Assembly (NCBI GenBank): GCA_016714085.1
Contig: JADJNW010000016.1
Location: 62,001-126,000 of the forward strand
DNA: 64,000 nucleotides
Source: Saprospiraceae bacterium
GTDB lineage: Bacteria; Bacteroidota; Bacteroidia; Chitinophagales; Saprospiraceae
Reading direction: 5' to 3'
Under the pieces are notes generated by a model. It was given only the letters and a program-made list of their open reading frames with translations, searched no databases and was not told where the DNA came from. The translations under genes and the position numbers were made by a program. Positions 1-8,599 of the stretch are shown here, piece after piece. Every line of letters starts with the position of its first letter. Within the stretch, counting starts at the first letter, position 1.

Positions 1-2
1 TT

Positions 3-416
3 TCGATTGATGCCATCAAGCGTTTTTTATCTGCCAATCCGCATTTAACGGACTCTATTCTATTCCAAAATCCTTCTTATACTTTCTTCACGCCCCGTAA
101 AACCAGGCCTCGTGGCGCTGGCAGCGTACCTTTAATGGGCGATTTTTCTATCGCGGTTGACAAGCGTTATATACCTTTGGGTAGTTGTTTACTTGCTTCT
201 TTTCCTGTATATGATCGAAAAACACGACAGTTGCGACACGAGTACCGTATCTTCTTAGCGCAAGATGTAGGTGGCGCTATTCGCGGCCCGGGGCACGTTG
301 ATGTGTACATGGGCGTGGGCAAGGATGCACAGCGTAAAGCCAGCTATCTCAAGCATTACGGGCGATTGTGGTTGTTGCTTCCCAAGCCGAACAATTCCGT
401 CTCTATTTCAAATTAA
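3..416 (+). CDS. mltA: MltA-like lytic murein transglycosylase, C-terminal part (5' end outside window)
   Basis: The frame is open from the window edge, so only the last ~137 codons are present. It reads NPSYTFF, then a 3D-domain signature: SIAVDKRYIPLG, later FLAQDVGGAIRG, and the end GRLWLLLP. These are the conserved blocks of the MltA C-terminal 3D domain, where the AQD/GG region carries the catalytic aspartate. MltA enzymes cleave the MurNAc-GlcNAc bond of peptidoglycan with 1,6-anhydro product formation and normally act as outer-membrane lipoproteins; the lipobox would lie outside this window. The only internal ATG (position 135) is not the true start because conserved residues lie upstream of it. 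Confidence in the family is high. Confidence 0.85.
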   Translation, partial: SIDAIKRFLSANPHLTDSILFQNPSYTFFTPRKTRPRGAGSVPLMGDFSIAVDKRYIPLGSCLLASFPVYDRKTRQLRHEYRIFLAQDVGGAIRGPGHVDVYMGVGKDAQRKASYLKHYGRLWLLLPKPNNSVSISN

Positions 417-757
417 AATTATTTTATAACTGTATAGTGTTGTTTGCCAAATTGGCACGGAATTTGCTTTTCATATATAGAATATTTTTTATTGATAAAA
501 TGCAGAAAAATAACGAACTATCAAATACAAAATATTCGTATATTTTACATACATTTGCTCGAATAACTATTTTTTGAAACACTATTGCTTGACTAAAACG
601 TGAAACACTATGCAAAATGAACTTTTACTGAACAACGCTTATCCATAATCCAACCAAACTCCAAACACATTTAAAAAAAACTACAGAGGCATGATGGCGG
701 GTAGCTTTTGCGACCCTGATCCAAATGTGCATTTTTTGCTCTAAAATCAACGAATCT

Positions 758-826
758 GGCGATAACGCGTAGCTATCGTCCTGGCAGTTTTTTGCTGCGA
801 TCGATGCTGTAATAACATCGATACGC
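758..826. other. Two tandem hairpins in the 417-884 intergenic stretch
   Basis: The 468-base gap after the MltA gene holds no convincing gene. It contains two adjacent inverted repeats. One pairs 758-764 with 774-780 (GGCGATA / TATCGTC, 9-base loop). The other pairs 797-806 with 816-826 (GCGATCGATG with CATCGAT plus CGC, one bulge). No T-run follows, so neither looks like a classical terminator. They end about 60 bases before the next start codon and could be a structured leader. Function is unknown. Confidence 0.4.
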
Positions 827-884
827 CTTGGGAAATTATACCCTTTTCATAAAAATCATTTTTACACAACACAATTTTAATGAC

Positions 885-1079
885 ATGACAACGGCTAATA
901 ACAAATCACAAAAAAATCCTCCAGTAGAAAGCATTTTACTCATTATTTTATTTGCATTTGGAATCCTGGGCTTTATGTACACTTTTAGTGCGAATAACAA
1001 CAAGGATAAAACCGAAGAAGTAATGATGATGAAAGACAAACCTGTTTCTGTGAAAGATGCTGCTGAAAGCGTGAATTGA
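885..1079 (+). CDS. Small single-pass membrane protein, unknown function
   Basis: A 64-residue protein when started at ATG 885 (MTTANNKSQ). A longer frame begins at 828 but adds residues that look like leader sequence. A hydrophobic segment of about 20 residues (ILLIILFAFGILGF) sits at roughly residues 16-35, followed by a charged, Lys/Asp/Glu-rich tail (residues ~38-64). The layout suggests an inner-membrane protein with a short N-terminal tail. I do not recognise a family. Upstream lie two hairpins; downstream is a PspC protein with its own promoter match. Confidence 0.5.
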   Translation: MTTANNKSQKNPPVESILLIILFAFGILGFMYTFSANNNKDKTEEVMMMKDKPVSVKDAAESVN

Positions 1080-1129
1080 TAAGCAGCACAAAAACAAATT
1101 CTGATACCGATATTTAACTTTTTCTAAAT

Positions 1130-1160
1130 TTTGTTGTTTCGCTTCTTGTCCTTAATTTTG
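1130..1160 (+). promoter_or_regulatory. Bacteroidota-type promoter (TTTG-N19-TAATTTTG)
   Basis: TTTG at 1130-1133 and TAATTTTG at 1153-1160 are 19 bases apart, which fits the Bacteroidota consensus (-33 TTTG, -7 TAnnTTTG). Transcription would start within a few bases of the ATG at 1166, implying a leaderless mRNA or use of the in-frame ATG at 1184. Confidence 0.5.
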
Positions 1161-1165
1161 AAAGC

Positions 1166-1381
1166 ATGAAGCGACTGAAAAATATGCTTGAACGCTCTGC
1201 CTTTGGTGTGTGCAGCTATCTTGGCGACAAGATGGGTATTGCTTCCACTACGGTGCGGTTGTATTTCATTTATATTTCATTTGTTACCTTGGGTTCCCCC
1301 CTCATTTTTTATCTGTTTGCAGCATTTTGGCTCAATATTCGCAAATATCTCAAAAGTGGTAAAAAGCTACTTTGGGAGTAG
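1166..1381 (+). CDS. PspC domain protein
   Basis: A 71-residue protein matching the short PspC type common in Bacteroidota. The GVCSYLGDKMGI block (residues ~13-25) corresponds to the GVCaGla.ylgid block of PspC, and one hydrophobic segment follows (residues ~30-55, ending LFAAFWLNI). PspC proteins sit in the inner membrane and in some bacteria sense envelope stress; the specific role here is inferred only. A strong promoter match ends 5 bases before this ATG, so the mRNA may be leaderless or translation may begin at M7 (1184). Monocistronic by appearance: the next gene is convergent. Confidence 0.75.
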   Translation: MKRLKNMLERSAFGVCSYLGDKMGIASTTVRLYFIYISFVTLGSPLIFYLFAAFWLNIRKYLKSGKKLLWE

Positions 1382-1424
1382 TGCTTTTTAATCGTTTAAT
1401 GGTTATCGTTTAATGGTGAGATAT

Positions 1425-2123
1425 TTATTCGTTTAAAAAATTTATAATATGACAAGCCACCAGCCCCGCGGTTTCTGTGCGCAAGCGGCTATTGCTGAGG
1501 CTTACGCCCTTAAAGCCTGTTTTTAAAGCATTTTGAATTTCTTGTGCCGAAAAATCGCCTTCCGGCCCAATGAGGACTAGACTATTCGCTTTTGGCGGGC
1601 AAGCATATTTTAAATGCGGATTTGAAAGCTCTCCAAGATAAGCAATAAACCTCTGTTCATCAGCAGTTTGTGCAATGAATTGATCAAAAGCAATCATATC
1701 ATTCAGCTTAGGTAGCGTTGCTTTCAGAGATTGTTTCATCGCAGCAATGAGAATTTTTTCTAAGCGATCCAATCGAATGTTTTTGCGCTCGGAATGCTCA
1801 CAAAGCAAAAGCGAGATTTCATCTATGCCAATTTCAGTAGCCTTTTCAGCAAACCACTCCAATCGATCTATGTTTTTGGTTGGCGCAATAGCGATATGAA
1901 CTCGATAATCCTTCGGCGCTTCGGCTCGTTTTTGTTGAATTTGAATGCTACAATCTTTTTTACCGATTTCTATAATCACACCTTCATAAAAAGTGTTTTT
2001 CCCATCCACAAAGTGAATTTGGTCGCTTATTTTTTTTCGCAATACTTGCGTACAATGTCGAGCTTCCTCCTCATGCAAAATTGCCATTTCGCCTTGAATA
2101 TCGGTCGTGTAGAATAAGTTCAT
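1425..2123 (-). CDS. rsmE: 16S rRNA m3U1498 methyltransferase RsmE
   Basis: Started at MNLFYTTDIQ (2123), the usual RsmE N-terminus, giving 232 residues; a frame extending to 2162 adds 13 residues without family support. The protein has the PUA-like N-terminal half (EEARHCTQVLR, residues ~20-30) and the SPOUT knot at the end: LIGPEGDFS and LSNSRLRTETAGL, which form the trefoil SAM site. RsmE methylates N3 of U1498 in 16S rRNA, in the decoding region of the 30S subunit. Length and motifs are complete and no frameshift is seen. The divergent gene is rseP. Confidence 0.93.
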   Translation of the reverse strand: MNLFYTTDIQGEMAILHEEEARHCTQVLRKKISDQIHFVDGKNTFYEGVIIEIGKKDCSIQIQQKRAEAPKDYRVHIAIAPTKNIDRLEWFAEKATEIGIDEISLLLCEHSERKNIRLDRLEKILIAAMKQSLKATLPKLNDMIAFDQFIAQTADEQRFIAYLGELSNPHLKYACPPKANSLVLIGPEGDFSAQEIQNALKTGFKGVSLSNSRLRTETAGLVACHIINFLNE

Positions 2124-2190
2124 AATTTGCAAAAATCTATGAAAATGTGGTATCGGTCGCAAAAAATCCTATCAGATGTCAAAAATACAG

Positions 2191-2198
2191 TACCTTTG
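2191..2198 (+). promoter_or_regulatory. Possible -7 element (TACCTTTG) upstream of rseP
   Basis: TACCTTTG fits the Bacteroidota -7 consensus TAnnTTTG and lies in the divergent rsmE-rseP gap. A clear TTTG at -33 spacing is missing, so this is tentative. Confidence 0.3.
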
Positions 2199-2325
2199 GC
2201 GTTAATCTTGTCAACAGATAACAAAAAAAAGCGTTTTTGTTTACAGTTTTAATTTGTGAATAAAAATTTGCGGAATTTCCAAAACGCAAATCAATCGTTA
2301 ACAATCAAGAATCAATAATTTTTGC

Positions 2326-3741
2326 ATGGATATTTTGATTATGGCAGGGCAGTTGATGCTGAGTCTGATGATTTTGGTCACGCTGCACGAATTGGGACAT
2401 TTTTTACCGGCTCGGTGGTTCAATACCCGCGTAGAAAAATTTTATCTGTTTTTTGATCCTTATTTTGCCCTATTTCGGGCGCGTAAAGTCAATGGCAGTT
2501 GGAGTTTTGATAGTTTTCTCAATAAAAATAAAGAATATCCTGACGATCGAAAAGACATCACCGAATACGGTATTGGCTGGCTTCCCCTGGGTGGTTATGT
2601 AAAGATTTCGGGCATGATCGATGAAAGCATGGATACCGAGCAAATGAAGCAACCGCCTCAGCCTTGGGAGTTTCGCTCCAAACCAGCCTGGCAACGCCTA
2701 ATTATTATGCTGGGGGGTGTGACGGTTAATTTTATTCTTGGATTCCTACTTTATGCTATGGTGCTGTGGATATGGGGCGAAGAGTACCTGCCTAATGAAA
2801 ATGTGAAGTATGGCATTTTTGTAGATTCCTTGGGCATGGATATGGGTTTGCGCGATGGTGACAAAGTCTTGGCTATTGGCGATCAGCCTTTTGAAAAATT
2901 CAACGACCGTTTGGTTATTCGAGAAGTTATTATCAATAATGCGAATAAGATTACAGTAGAAAGAGATGGCAAAGAGGTCGATTTGCCGATTGACCCAAAA
3001 TTTGTCAAAATTCTTTCTTCTCGCGATAGCAAAAATAAATTATTGTTTGGGCCGCGTACACCATTTGAAGTAGAAGCTGTAGCCAAGGACTCTCCGGCGG
3101 AACGAGCGAATATTCAAAAAGATGATAAAATCATTGGTTTTAATGATATTTCAACACCATATCTGACTGATTTTCAAAAGCTTTCCAGAGCAAATAAAAA
3201 TAAAGATGTAATAGTTGCGGTGTTGCGCAATCAGGATACACTTCGTCTGGATATGAAAATTACGGAGGACGGCCGAATTGGCGTAGAAGCCAAGAGTTAT
3301 CGATACTATTTTGATTACAAACGCCAGGACTATACGCTTGGTCAGGCTTTGCCTTTGGGCGTTACAAAAGGCTTAGGCTTTCTCAATGATCAAATGAAAG
3401 CTTTTGGTCAAATGTTTCGCGGCAAGATCAAAGTTTCAGAAAGCTTAGGTGGCTTAGGTTCCATTGGTGGAATGTTTGGTGCGGAGTGGCGCTGGGAGCG
3501 TTTTTGGTTTATGACTGCGATTTTATCTTTGATTCTTGCATTTATGAATCTACTTCCTATTCCTGCACTTGACGGCGGTCATGTAATGTTTTTGTTGTAC
3601 GAAATGATTAGCGGCAGAAAGCCAAGCGATAAATTCCTGGAATATGCGACGACCGTTGGTTTTGTCTTAGTACTGGGGCTTATTGTGTATGCCAATGGTT
3701 TGGATATTTGGAATGCGATCAAGGGCTTCTTTGGGAAGTAA
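2326..3741 (+). CDS. rseP: RIP zinc metalloprotease RseP (site-2 protease)
   Basis: A 471-residue intramembrane protease. HELGH at residues 21-25 in the first membrane segment gives two zinc ligands and the catalytic glutamate. The second signature NLLPIPALDGGH near the C-terminus supplies the third ligand in the LDG motif. PDZ-like sequence lies between the membrane segments (two copies, ~residues 160-320). The family cleaves anti-sigma factors or remnant signal peptides inside the membrane. The length agrees with Bacteroidota RseP (~440-470). hscB follows after 9 bases, so the two are probably cotranscribed. Confidence 0.93.
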   Translation: MDILIMAGQLMLSLMILVTLHELGHFLPARWFNTRVEKFYLFFDPYFALFRARKVNGSWSFDSFLNKNKEYPDDRKDITEYGIGWLPLGGYVKISGMIDESMDTEQMKQPPQPWEFRSKPAWQRLIIMLGGVTVNFILGFLLYAMVLWIWGEEYLPNENVKYGIFVDSLGMDMGLRDGDKVLAIGDQPFEKFNDRLVIREVIINNANKITVERDGKEVDLPIDPKFVKILSSRDSKNKLLFGPRTPFEVEAVAKDSPAERANIQKDDKIIGFNDISTPYLTDFQKLSRANKNKDVIVAVLRNQDTLRLDMKITEDGRIGVEAKSYRYYFDYKRQDYTLGQALPLGVTKGLGFLNDQMKAFGQMFRGKIKVSESLGGLGSIGGMFGAEWRWERFWFMTAILSLILAFMNLLPIPALDGGHVMFLLYEMISGRKPSDKFLEYATTVGFVLVLGLIVYANGLDIWNAIKGFFGK

Positions 3742-3750
3742 AGTAAGATT

Positions 3751-4275
3751 ATGAATTATTTTGAGTTTTTTGAAATACCGATTGCTTTTAAACTGGATGA
3801 AGCTGATTTGAAGCGTCGGTTTTATGAAAACAGTAAAAAATATCATCCTGATTTTTATACCTTGGAATCCGAGGATAAACAAATGGAAATTCTAACGCTT
3901 TCGACCTTGAACAATGAAGCCTACCGTACCTTGGCGGACTTTGACAAGCGGATGAAGTATATTTTGGAAATAAAAGGCGTGTTGGCAGAAGAAGGCAAAA
4001 ATGAAATTCCGCAGGATTTTTTGATGGAAATGATGGAGTTCAACGAAACGCTAATGGAGCTGGAATTTGATTTTGAGAAAGCCATTTATAAAGATACACT
4101 TCAAAAAATACAAGAAGCAGAAAGCGCTATTTTTCAAGAAATTGCAATAATTATTGAGCATTACGATGATCAAAAAATGACACCGGCGGAACTTTCTGCA
4201 ATCAAAGATTTTTATCTAAAAAAGCGATACCTCTTGCGTATTCGAGAGAATTTATCTAAATTCGCAACGCTTTAG
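3751..4275 (+). CDS. hscB: Fe-S cluster co-chaperone HscB (J-domain protein)
   Basis: A 174-residue protein beginning MNYFEFFEIP, the typical HscB opening. The J-domain HPD triad is at residues 32-34 (KYHPDFY), with the following conserved helix (LSTLNNEAYRTLAD). The C-terminal part is helical and acidic, as in the IscU-binding domain. HscB delivers scaffold-bound Fe-S clusters to the HscA chaperone. No other isc/suf genes are in this window. It sits between rseP and two tRNA genes. Confidence 0.9.
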   Translation: MNYFEFFEIPIAFKLDEADLKRRFYENSKKYHPDFYTLESEDKQMEILTLSTLNNEAYRTLADFDKRMKYILEIKGVLAEEGKNEIPQDFLMEMMEFNETLMELEFDFEKAIYKDTLQKIQEAESAIFQEIAIIIEHYDDQKMTPAELSAIKDFYLKKRYLLRIRENLSKFATL

Positions 4276-4296
4276 ACAAAAGGGTTTAAAACACAA

Positions 4297-4380
4297 GCCG
4301 AAGTGGCGGAACTGGTAGACGCGCTGGACTCAAAATCCAGTGTTGGCAACAACGTGTGGGTTCGAGTCCCACCTTCGGTA
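4297..4380 (+). tRNA. tRNA-Leu (anticodon CAA)
   Basis: An 84-base cloverleaf. Acceptor GCCGAAG (4297-4303) pairs with CTTCGGT (4373-4379), with discriminator A4380. The anticodon stem CTGGA/TCCAG encloses loop CTCAAAA, with anticodon CAA at 4331-4333 reading UUG codons. A long variable arm (class II) and the TTCGAGTCC T-loop region are present. CCA is not encoded. Confidence 0.95.
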
Positions 4381-4407
4381 CAAAAGCTACAAGCAACACA
4401 TCAAATC

Positions 4408-4489
4408 ACCGGAATGGCGGAATTGGTAGACGCACACGTTTCAGGGGCGTGCGGGGCAACCTGTGCGGGTTCGAGTCCCGCTTCCGGTA
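4408..4489 (+). tRNA. tRNA-Leu (anticodon CAG)
   Basis: An 82-base class II cloverleaf 27 bases after the first tRNA. Acceptor ACCGGAA (4408-4414) pairs with TTCCGGT (4482-4488), with discriminator A4489. The anticodon stem CACGT/GCGTG holds loop TTCAGGG, with anticodon CAG at 4442-4444 reading CUG codons. CCA is not encoded. Probably cotranscribed with the preceding tRNA. Confidence 0.95.
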
Positions 4490-4621
4490 CTTGACTGAAA
4501 ATCAATGGGTTTCACATTATGCGAAACCTTTTTTTGTTTCAATCACCCCGTCCGGTGCACAAAATCAGCCAGGAATTATTGTTAAAGATAACTTCACAAG
4601 TGTACTGAAACTTTGCGGTAT

Positions 4622-5575
4622 TTAAAAAACAATATCTTCAAAGTCCTCAATCGGTGCTGGTGCTGTAAATACGTCTCTGGTTTTTTGCAATGGATCGTGG
4701 TCATTTAGTCCAAATTGCAATCCGGTTACTTCTTCTATTTTTGTGATGGGTACTTGATATGTTTTAAATTGTTCATATTGGAAGCCAATCTCCCGTTCGG
4801 TTATATCTTTGATCAAATCATCTTGCTGTACTACATAACCCGTCGCTGATAATTCCCCATTTGATTTTACCATGACTATTATTTTCCAAAATTGCCCGGG
4901 TATTTGCACGTCTTTATATTTTCGGTCATTTTCTTTAAATACACAACCCGAGAATACCGAAATCCGTAAATCATTTTTACGGGCATTCGTAAGTGCATAA
5001 TCTTCCAAACCCTTCCAGCGCTGGGCATTACGATTAAAATCCTTGTGCTGTGGCACCGCATTCGTCAAATAAAAAGTATCATCATTCGCAGCAACAGCCT
5101 CTTCCAACGTATCACCCCAAAGCGCATCTTCGCGCCGCACCATATGCCCCAAATCAAAATCATTATTTTGATAAAAAGATTTGGGCAGTTGCGCTGTTTT
5201 CGGCAGGCGAGGATCTAAAGTCCAAGGATCAGAACCCAATTCTTTGCGACTCGGAATATTTTCTTTTAGTTTATTATATTTTATTGCATCAATATTTACT
5301 GCAGTATAATATGGCATTCGCCGTGCCGAATTCATAGCTATGGTAAAATGCTGATAATCAAGGGTATTATCCATTGCTCTTTCTATGGATGGAAGCCCGA
5401 TCGAGACTGGTAAGAAATTCGGATTAAAACCATTTTGCAAGGGCGCTACGGGGATAGGTGTTGTTTCGGATGTATCTTCTTCTACAGAGGGTTTAGTCTT
5501 TTCTTTTGCCTCCGGCTCCGGCCCAAAAGAAAACTGACGTACAATCCATGCCCAAATGGCGCGCAAAAGTTTCAT
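4622..5575 (-). CDS. DNA/RNA non-specific endonuclease (NUC1/EndoG family)
   Basis: A 317-residue protein. The ββα-metal nuclease signature is DLGHM at residues 141-145 (family consensus DRGHM, so R is replaced by L), followed by the metal-binding stretch YLTNAVPQ and NRNAQRWKGLE. A proline/glutamate-rich linker follows a hydrophobic N-terminus (residues 1-20), which may be a membrane anchor or poor signal peptide. The family cuts DNA and RNA without sequence preference, usually outside the cytoplasm; location here is inferred. It is convergent with the tRNA pair. Confidence 0.88.
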   Translation of the reverse strand: MKLLRAIWAWIVRQFSFGPEPEAKEKTKPSVEEDTSETTPIPVAPLQNGFNPNFLPVSIGLPSIERAMDNTLDYQHFTIAMNSARRMPYYTAVNIDAIKYNKLKENIPSRKELGSDPWTLDPRLPKTAQLPKSFYQNNDFDLGHMVRREDALWGDTLEEAVAANDDTFYLTNAVPQHKDFNRNAQRWKGLEDYALTNARKNDLRISVFSGCVFKENDRKYKDVQIPGQFWKIIVMVKSNGELSATGYVVQQDDLIKDITEREIGFQYEQFKTYQVPITKIEEVTGLQFGLNDHDPLQKTRDVFTAPAPIEDFEDIVF

Positions 5576-5783
5576 AGGATTTTGTTTAACTCGATTAATC
5601 GGTTATATAATTCCTGCAAAAATAGCTATAAAAGATAATTAACATATAATTTACGTAAGATTAACACATTATGGTTCAGAAATGTTTGTTTGATAAGCTT
5701 TTTTATAACATCTACCGTGTATTGATTTTACAATTTATTTTCATGCATTCAAATTTCTTTTAATTACATTAATTATTTATATT

Positions 5784-6512
5784 CTATCGTTCAACTTCCG
5801 CTACGATGCCAATATAAGAATTAGACTCTAATTCCGAGTGCGGTATTACTTCAAATGATACTTTAAAACCTGCTTTTATTAATAATGTTTCCCAAGTTTT
5901 CTTTGAAAAAAGGCCTTCCGTGACGCTATCACGCTCGCATTTTATTACACCATCTTTATTTTTTATTAAATAAACATATTCCGTTTTTACTATATTATCA
6001 TAAGGATCGTCATCATGCGTCCATTCTAAATACCGGATGCTTCTATCATTATCATCATGCCCACCGTGTTCGGTGCTGGGTGTAAATGTTTCTTTAAAGA
6101 AATCGGGCGCTATAAATAAAATACCGTCTGGCTTTAAATGTTTTTTAGCTACCTGAAAAACTTGCTCTAAATCATGTTCTGTTGTTAAATTCATAATAGC
6201 ATCATGAATAAAAACCAAATCAAAACTTTGATTTAAATTAATATTTCTCATATCGCCAATATAATGTTCGCATTCAGGATTCAAGCCCTGACTTACTTTT
6301 ATCATAGCAGGAGAGAGGTCGCTTAGTGTAATTTTACATTTTTTCTTTAGATGAAAAGCATTATTACCGCCGCCGCTGCCCAATTCCAGTGCGGTTTGAA
6401 TATTTTTTTTATATTTTGAAACAATATTCCAATATAATATTGCTTCTTCTTCATAATCATCAGGAGATGATAATAAATGCCACCATTCGGCGAGTTCATT
6501 ATAAAGTTTCAT
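5784..6512 (-). CDS. Class I SAM-dependent methyltransferase
   Basis: A 242-residue protein with the Rossmann methyltransferase motifs: motif I LELGSGGGNNAFHL (residues ~42-55), the acidic residue at the end of strand 2 (LSDLSP), motif II-like GDMRNI, and FDLVFIHDAIMNLT. The C-terminal half has the usual substrate cap. The substrate cannot be told from sequence; small-molecule methyltransferases of this type are very diverse. It is the downstream member of a minus-strand group, with 26 bases to the next gene upstream. Confidence 0.8.
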   Translation of the reverse strand: MKLYNELAEWWHLLSSPDDYEEEAILYWNIVSKYKKNIQTALELGSGGGNNAFHLKKKCKITLSDLSPAMIKVSQGLNPECEHYIGDMRNINLNQSFDLVFIHDAIMNLTTEHDLEQVFQVAKKHLKPDGILFIAPDFFKETFTPSTEHGGHDDNDRSIRYLEWTHDDDPYDNIVKTEYVYLIKNKDGVIKCERDSVTEGLFSKKTWETLLIKAGFKVSFEVIPHSELESNSYIGIVAEVER

Positions 6513-6538
6513 GATAGCTTTTTAATATAGTTTTTATA

Positions 6539-7036
6539 TTATTCTCTGATACTTTTATGATATTTCATAAGCTTTGTCATCAGTATTCCTAAGTCTTCCG
6601 TTTCATCTGAAATAAAAATTTTATCCTTTTTATATTCGCCTTGTACTATAAATCCGCCAACGCCTTTTTGCTCAAAACGATCAATAGATTGAATGTTATT
6701 CAATGGGATTTTCTTTTTTACCATCCAATAATTTCTGCCGTATAAAGCTTCATCTTTTATGGAAATTTGATACATCGTCAATAATAATGCTGCCGATAAA
6801 ACCAATATCGAAGCACCTATGCAAATAGCAATTAACAAACCCAACATCTCAATAGGGGAGACGTGTCTGAATGTATAATTATAATTAAAACCCGATGTGA
6901 TATAAATAAGTAATTGTGTTATTATAATAATGAGCGCAATACTCAAAGATACATAAATAGAAAGATTTTTCCAGGCGCGAAGCCAGTTTATTTTATAAAC
7001 TACACCCGCTTTATTTGATTCCATGATGGTTTGCAT
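6539..7036 (-). CDS. Membrane protein of unknown function with PH-like tail
   Basis: A 165-residue protein with two strong membrane segments (residues ~25-47 and ~62-90) and a cytosolic C-terminal ~70 residues with alternating strands (KKKIPLNNIQSIDRF ... GGFIVQGEYKKDKIFIS), reminiscent of bacterial PH-like (YcxB/YdbT-type) domains. I would not name a family. ATGs at residue 1 and residue 5 (7024) are both possible starts. No catalytic motif is visible. It lies between the methyltransferase and the DUF1697 gene in the same direction. Confidence 0.6.
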   Translation of the reverse strand: MQTIMESNKAGVVYKINWLRAWKNLSIYVSLSIALIIIITQLLIYITSGFNYNYTFRHVSPIEMLGLLIAICIGASILVLSAALLLTMYQISIKDEALYGRNYWMVKKKIPLNNIQSIDRFEQKGVGGFIVQGEYKKDKIFISDETEDLGILMTKLMKYHKSIRE

Positions 7037-7068
7037 TCGATTAAAAATAAAATAAAAACGCCTTTTTA

Positions 7069-7574
7069 TTAACTTGCTAATGTAACCAATTTAGCCACCG
7101 TATTCATATTGCGCATCGTGCCTTGTTCCGCCATTTTCGGAAACTTTAATTTAGAGCGTCCCATACCATCAGGATAATGGATATAAATTTCTCGCCCGGA
7201 TATAATTATTTCTTCTCTGCCCGGAATTATTACATTTTTAAATAAATCATTTGGCACTTTATTTACTAAAAATAACACCGCAACTTGTGCAGGTAAAGCA
7301 TCGGGCAAAGGATTGCGCATGAGTACTTCTTCCATCTCTTTAGCAGATCGTATCATAACGGGAATATGCTTTTGTTTACTTATTTTTATTGCTTCTTCCA
7401 ATGTTTTTATTATTACTTCTTCTGTAAGATCACTTTCAAATATTACATTCCCACTTTGAATGTAAGTACGCACGTTTTGAATCCTGCTTCTTCACAGATT
7501 GCCTTCAACTCCATCATCGGAAAAGTATTTCCACCTACGTTGATGCCGCGTAATAGTGCAATATATGTTGCCAT
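7069..7574 (-). pseudogene. DUF1697 family protein, split by a one-base deletion
   Basis: The true start is ATG at 7574 (MATYIALLRGINVGG, the canonical DUF1697 opening). Reading breaks at 7474-7475, where one base is missing: the first 34 codons end AGFKT and the rest (VRTYIQSGNVIFES onward) continues in another frame to 7069. Joined, the protein is ~168 residues, normal for the family, with the conserved NVGG and YIQSGNV blocks. Function of DUF1697 is not established. With no other damage visible, this is more likely a sequencing indel than a decayed gene. Confidence 0.85.
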
Positions 7575-7586
7575 ATTATATTCAGA

Positions 7587-8039
7587 TTAATTATTTTTAA
7601 TGGTCAATCCTTCGTATGCTATTTCCATCGTTTCTATTGCGACTTCATTACCATCGCTTTTTAAATCTGTTCCCGTAATTTCAGTAGGAAAAGCATTCAA
7701 TAAAGTCCAGGTCATCACAGGATTTTCAGTTTCATCGAGCAGTTGAATCGTTACGGTTTCCTTTTGAATGGTATTCATTCTGATCGCATTATACCAATCC
7801 CAAAACGTATTATCATTTACAAAAATACCTTTCTTCATCGTTAGATAGCCAAACTTAGCAAGGCCGGGCATTTTCATAGTAGAAAACACCGAACTATCAT
7901 TATGTCTGTATTCAATCATTTGTGCTTCTGTATCCAAGCCCGATACTTCCTGAAACATTATATTCGTATTTAAACTACTAAATTGTACCCGAAAATAAAA
8001 TTTGGGTAAGGGCCATATAGATGAATCATTAGAGTCCAT
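7587..8039 (-). CDS. Orphan phage/eCIS tail-tube protein (T4 gp19-like)
   Basis: A 150-residue protein with strong similarity in pattern to gp19-like/Pvc1-type tube proteins: PLPKFYFRVQF at the N-terminus, FQEVSGLDTEAQMIEYR, MKMPGLAKFG, TFWDWYNAIRMNTI, and the C-terminal DLKSDGNEVAIETMEIAYEG. Such proteins form the inner tube of contractile injection systems and phage tails. No sheath, baseplate, ATPase or spike gene is in this window, so the gene stands alone among unrelated genes. It could be a relic, or part of a split locus elsewhere. ATG at 8039 is the only sensible start. Confidence 0.85.
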   Translation of the reverse strand: MDSNDSSIWPLPKFYFRVQFSSLNTNIMFQEVSGLDTEAQMIEYRHNDSSVFSTMKMPGLAKFGYLTMKKGIFVNDNTFWDWYNAIRMNTIQKETVTIQLLDETENPVMTWTLLNAFPTEITGTDLKSDGNEVAIETMEIAYEGLTIKNN

Positions 8040-8140
8040 GATATGATTGTTTTATGCAAGATAAAGGCTTTAGATAAGAAATGAAGGATTATTTTGATTG
8101 TTTTATTCTTACACCCGAGTCCCCTCGGAGATTACATTTA

Positions 8141-8524
8141 TCAGATTACCCTATACAACACTAGCAAAAGCCCAATCACAAATATCGTCGTGAAAATCTG
8201 TTTATTATATTTCGCTAACCAATTGGGTAGGTAAATATCAAAATTATCTTTTTCGGAATCGGAATAGCGCCTTGCTAAAAGCGTAAGCGGACAGAACATT
8301 TTAAACACCAGCAGTACGATACCTTCTGCCAGCACCAGCCCTACGGCTATCCAGGTCAATATATTCACATTATCGACAATGCCACAGTACAATACATAAA
8401 AGATCACCGTGACAAAAAAGACCCAGATCGCCGTATGCACGAGCTTAATGGTATGTAATTTCCTGGCTTCATCCATTGGTTTATACTTATACGATTTGTA
8501 TGTATGCTCATTCGCGCTGGACAC
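8141..8524 (-). CDS. Small multi-pass membrane protein, unknown function
   Basis: A 127-residue protein with three to four hydrophobic segments (residues ~28-50, ~56-75, ~105-127). A CPLTLLARRYS motif sits between segments two and three, then NFDIYLPNWLAKYNKQIFTT leads into the last one. The Cys-Pro-Leu-Thr stretch recalls small Bacteroidota integral membrane families, but I cannot assign one. A weak GC hairpin (CCGAG/CTCGG) lies downstream on the same strand before the tail-tube gene. Confidence 0.6.
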   Translation of the reverse strand: MSSANEHTYKSYKYKPMDEARKLHTIKLVHTAIWVFFVTVIFYVLYCGIVDNVNILTWIAVGLVLAEGIVLLVFKMFCPLTLLARRYSDSEKDNFDIYLPNWLAKYNKQIFTTIFVIGLLLVLYRVI

Positions 8525-8599
8525 CTTCCAATGATTGGTTCATAAACGTTTATTGGAAATGTCTTGAACGCCATACAAAAATACTAAAAATAGATGCAA

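Noticed and set aside
4303..4625. Open frames across the tRNA pair
   Set aside because: They run through two well-folded tRNA-Leu genes, so they are chance frames.
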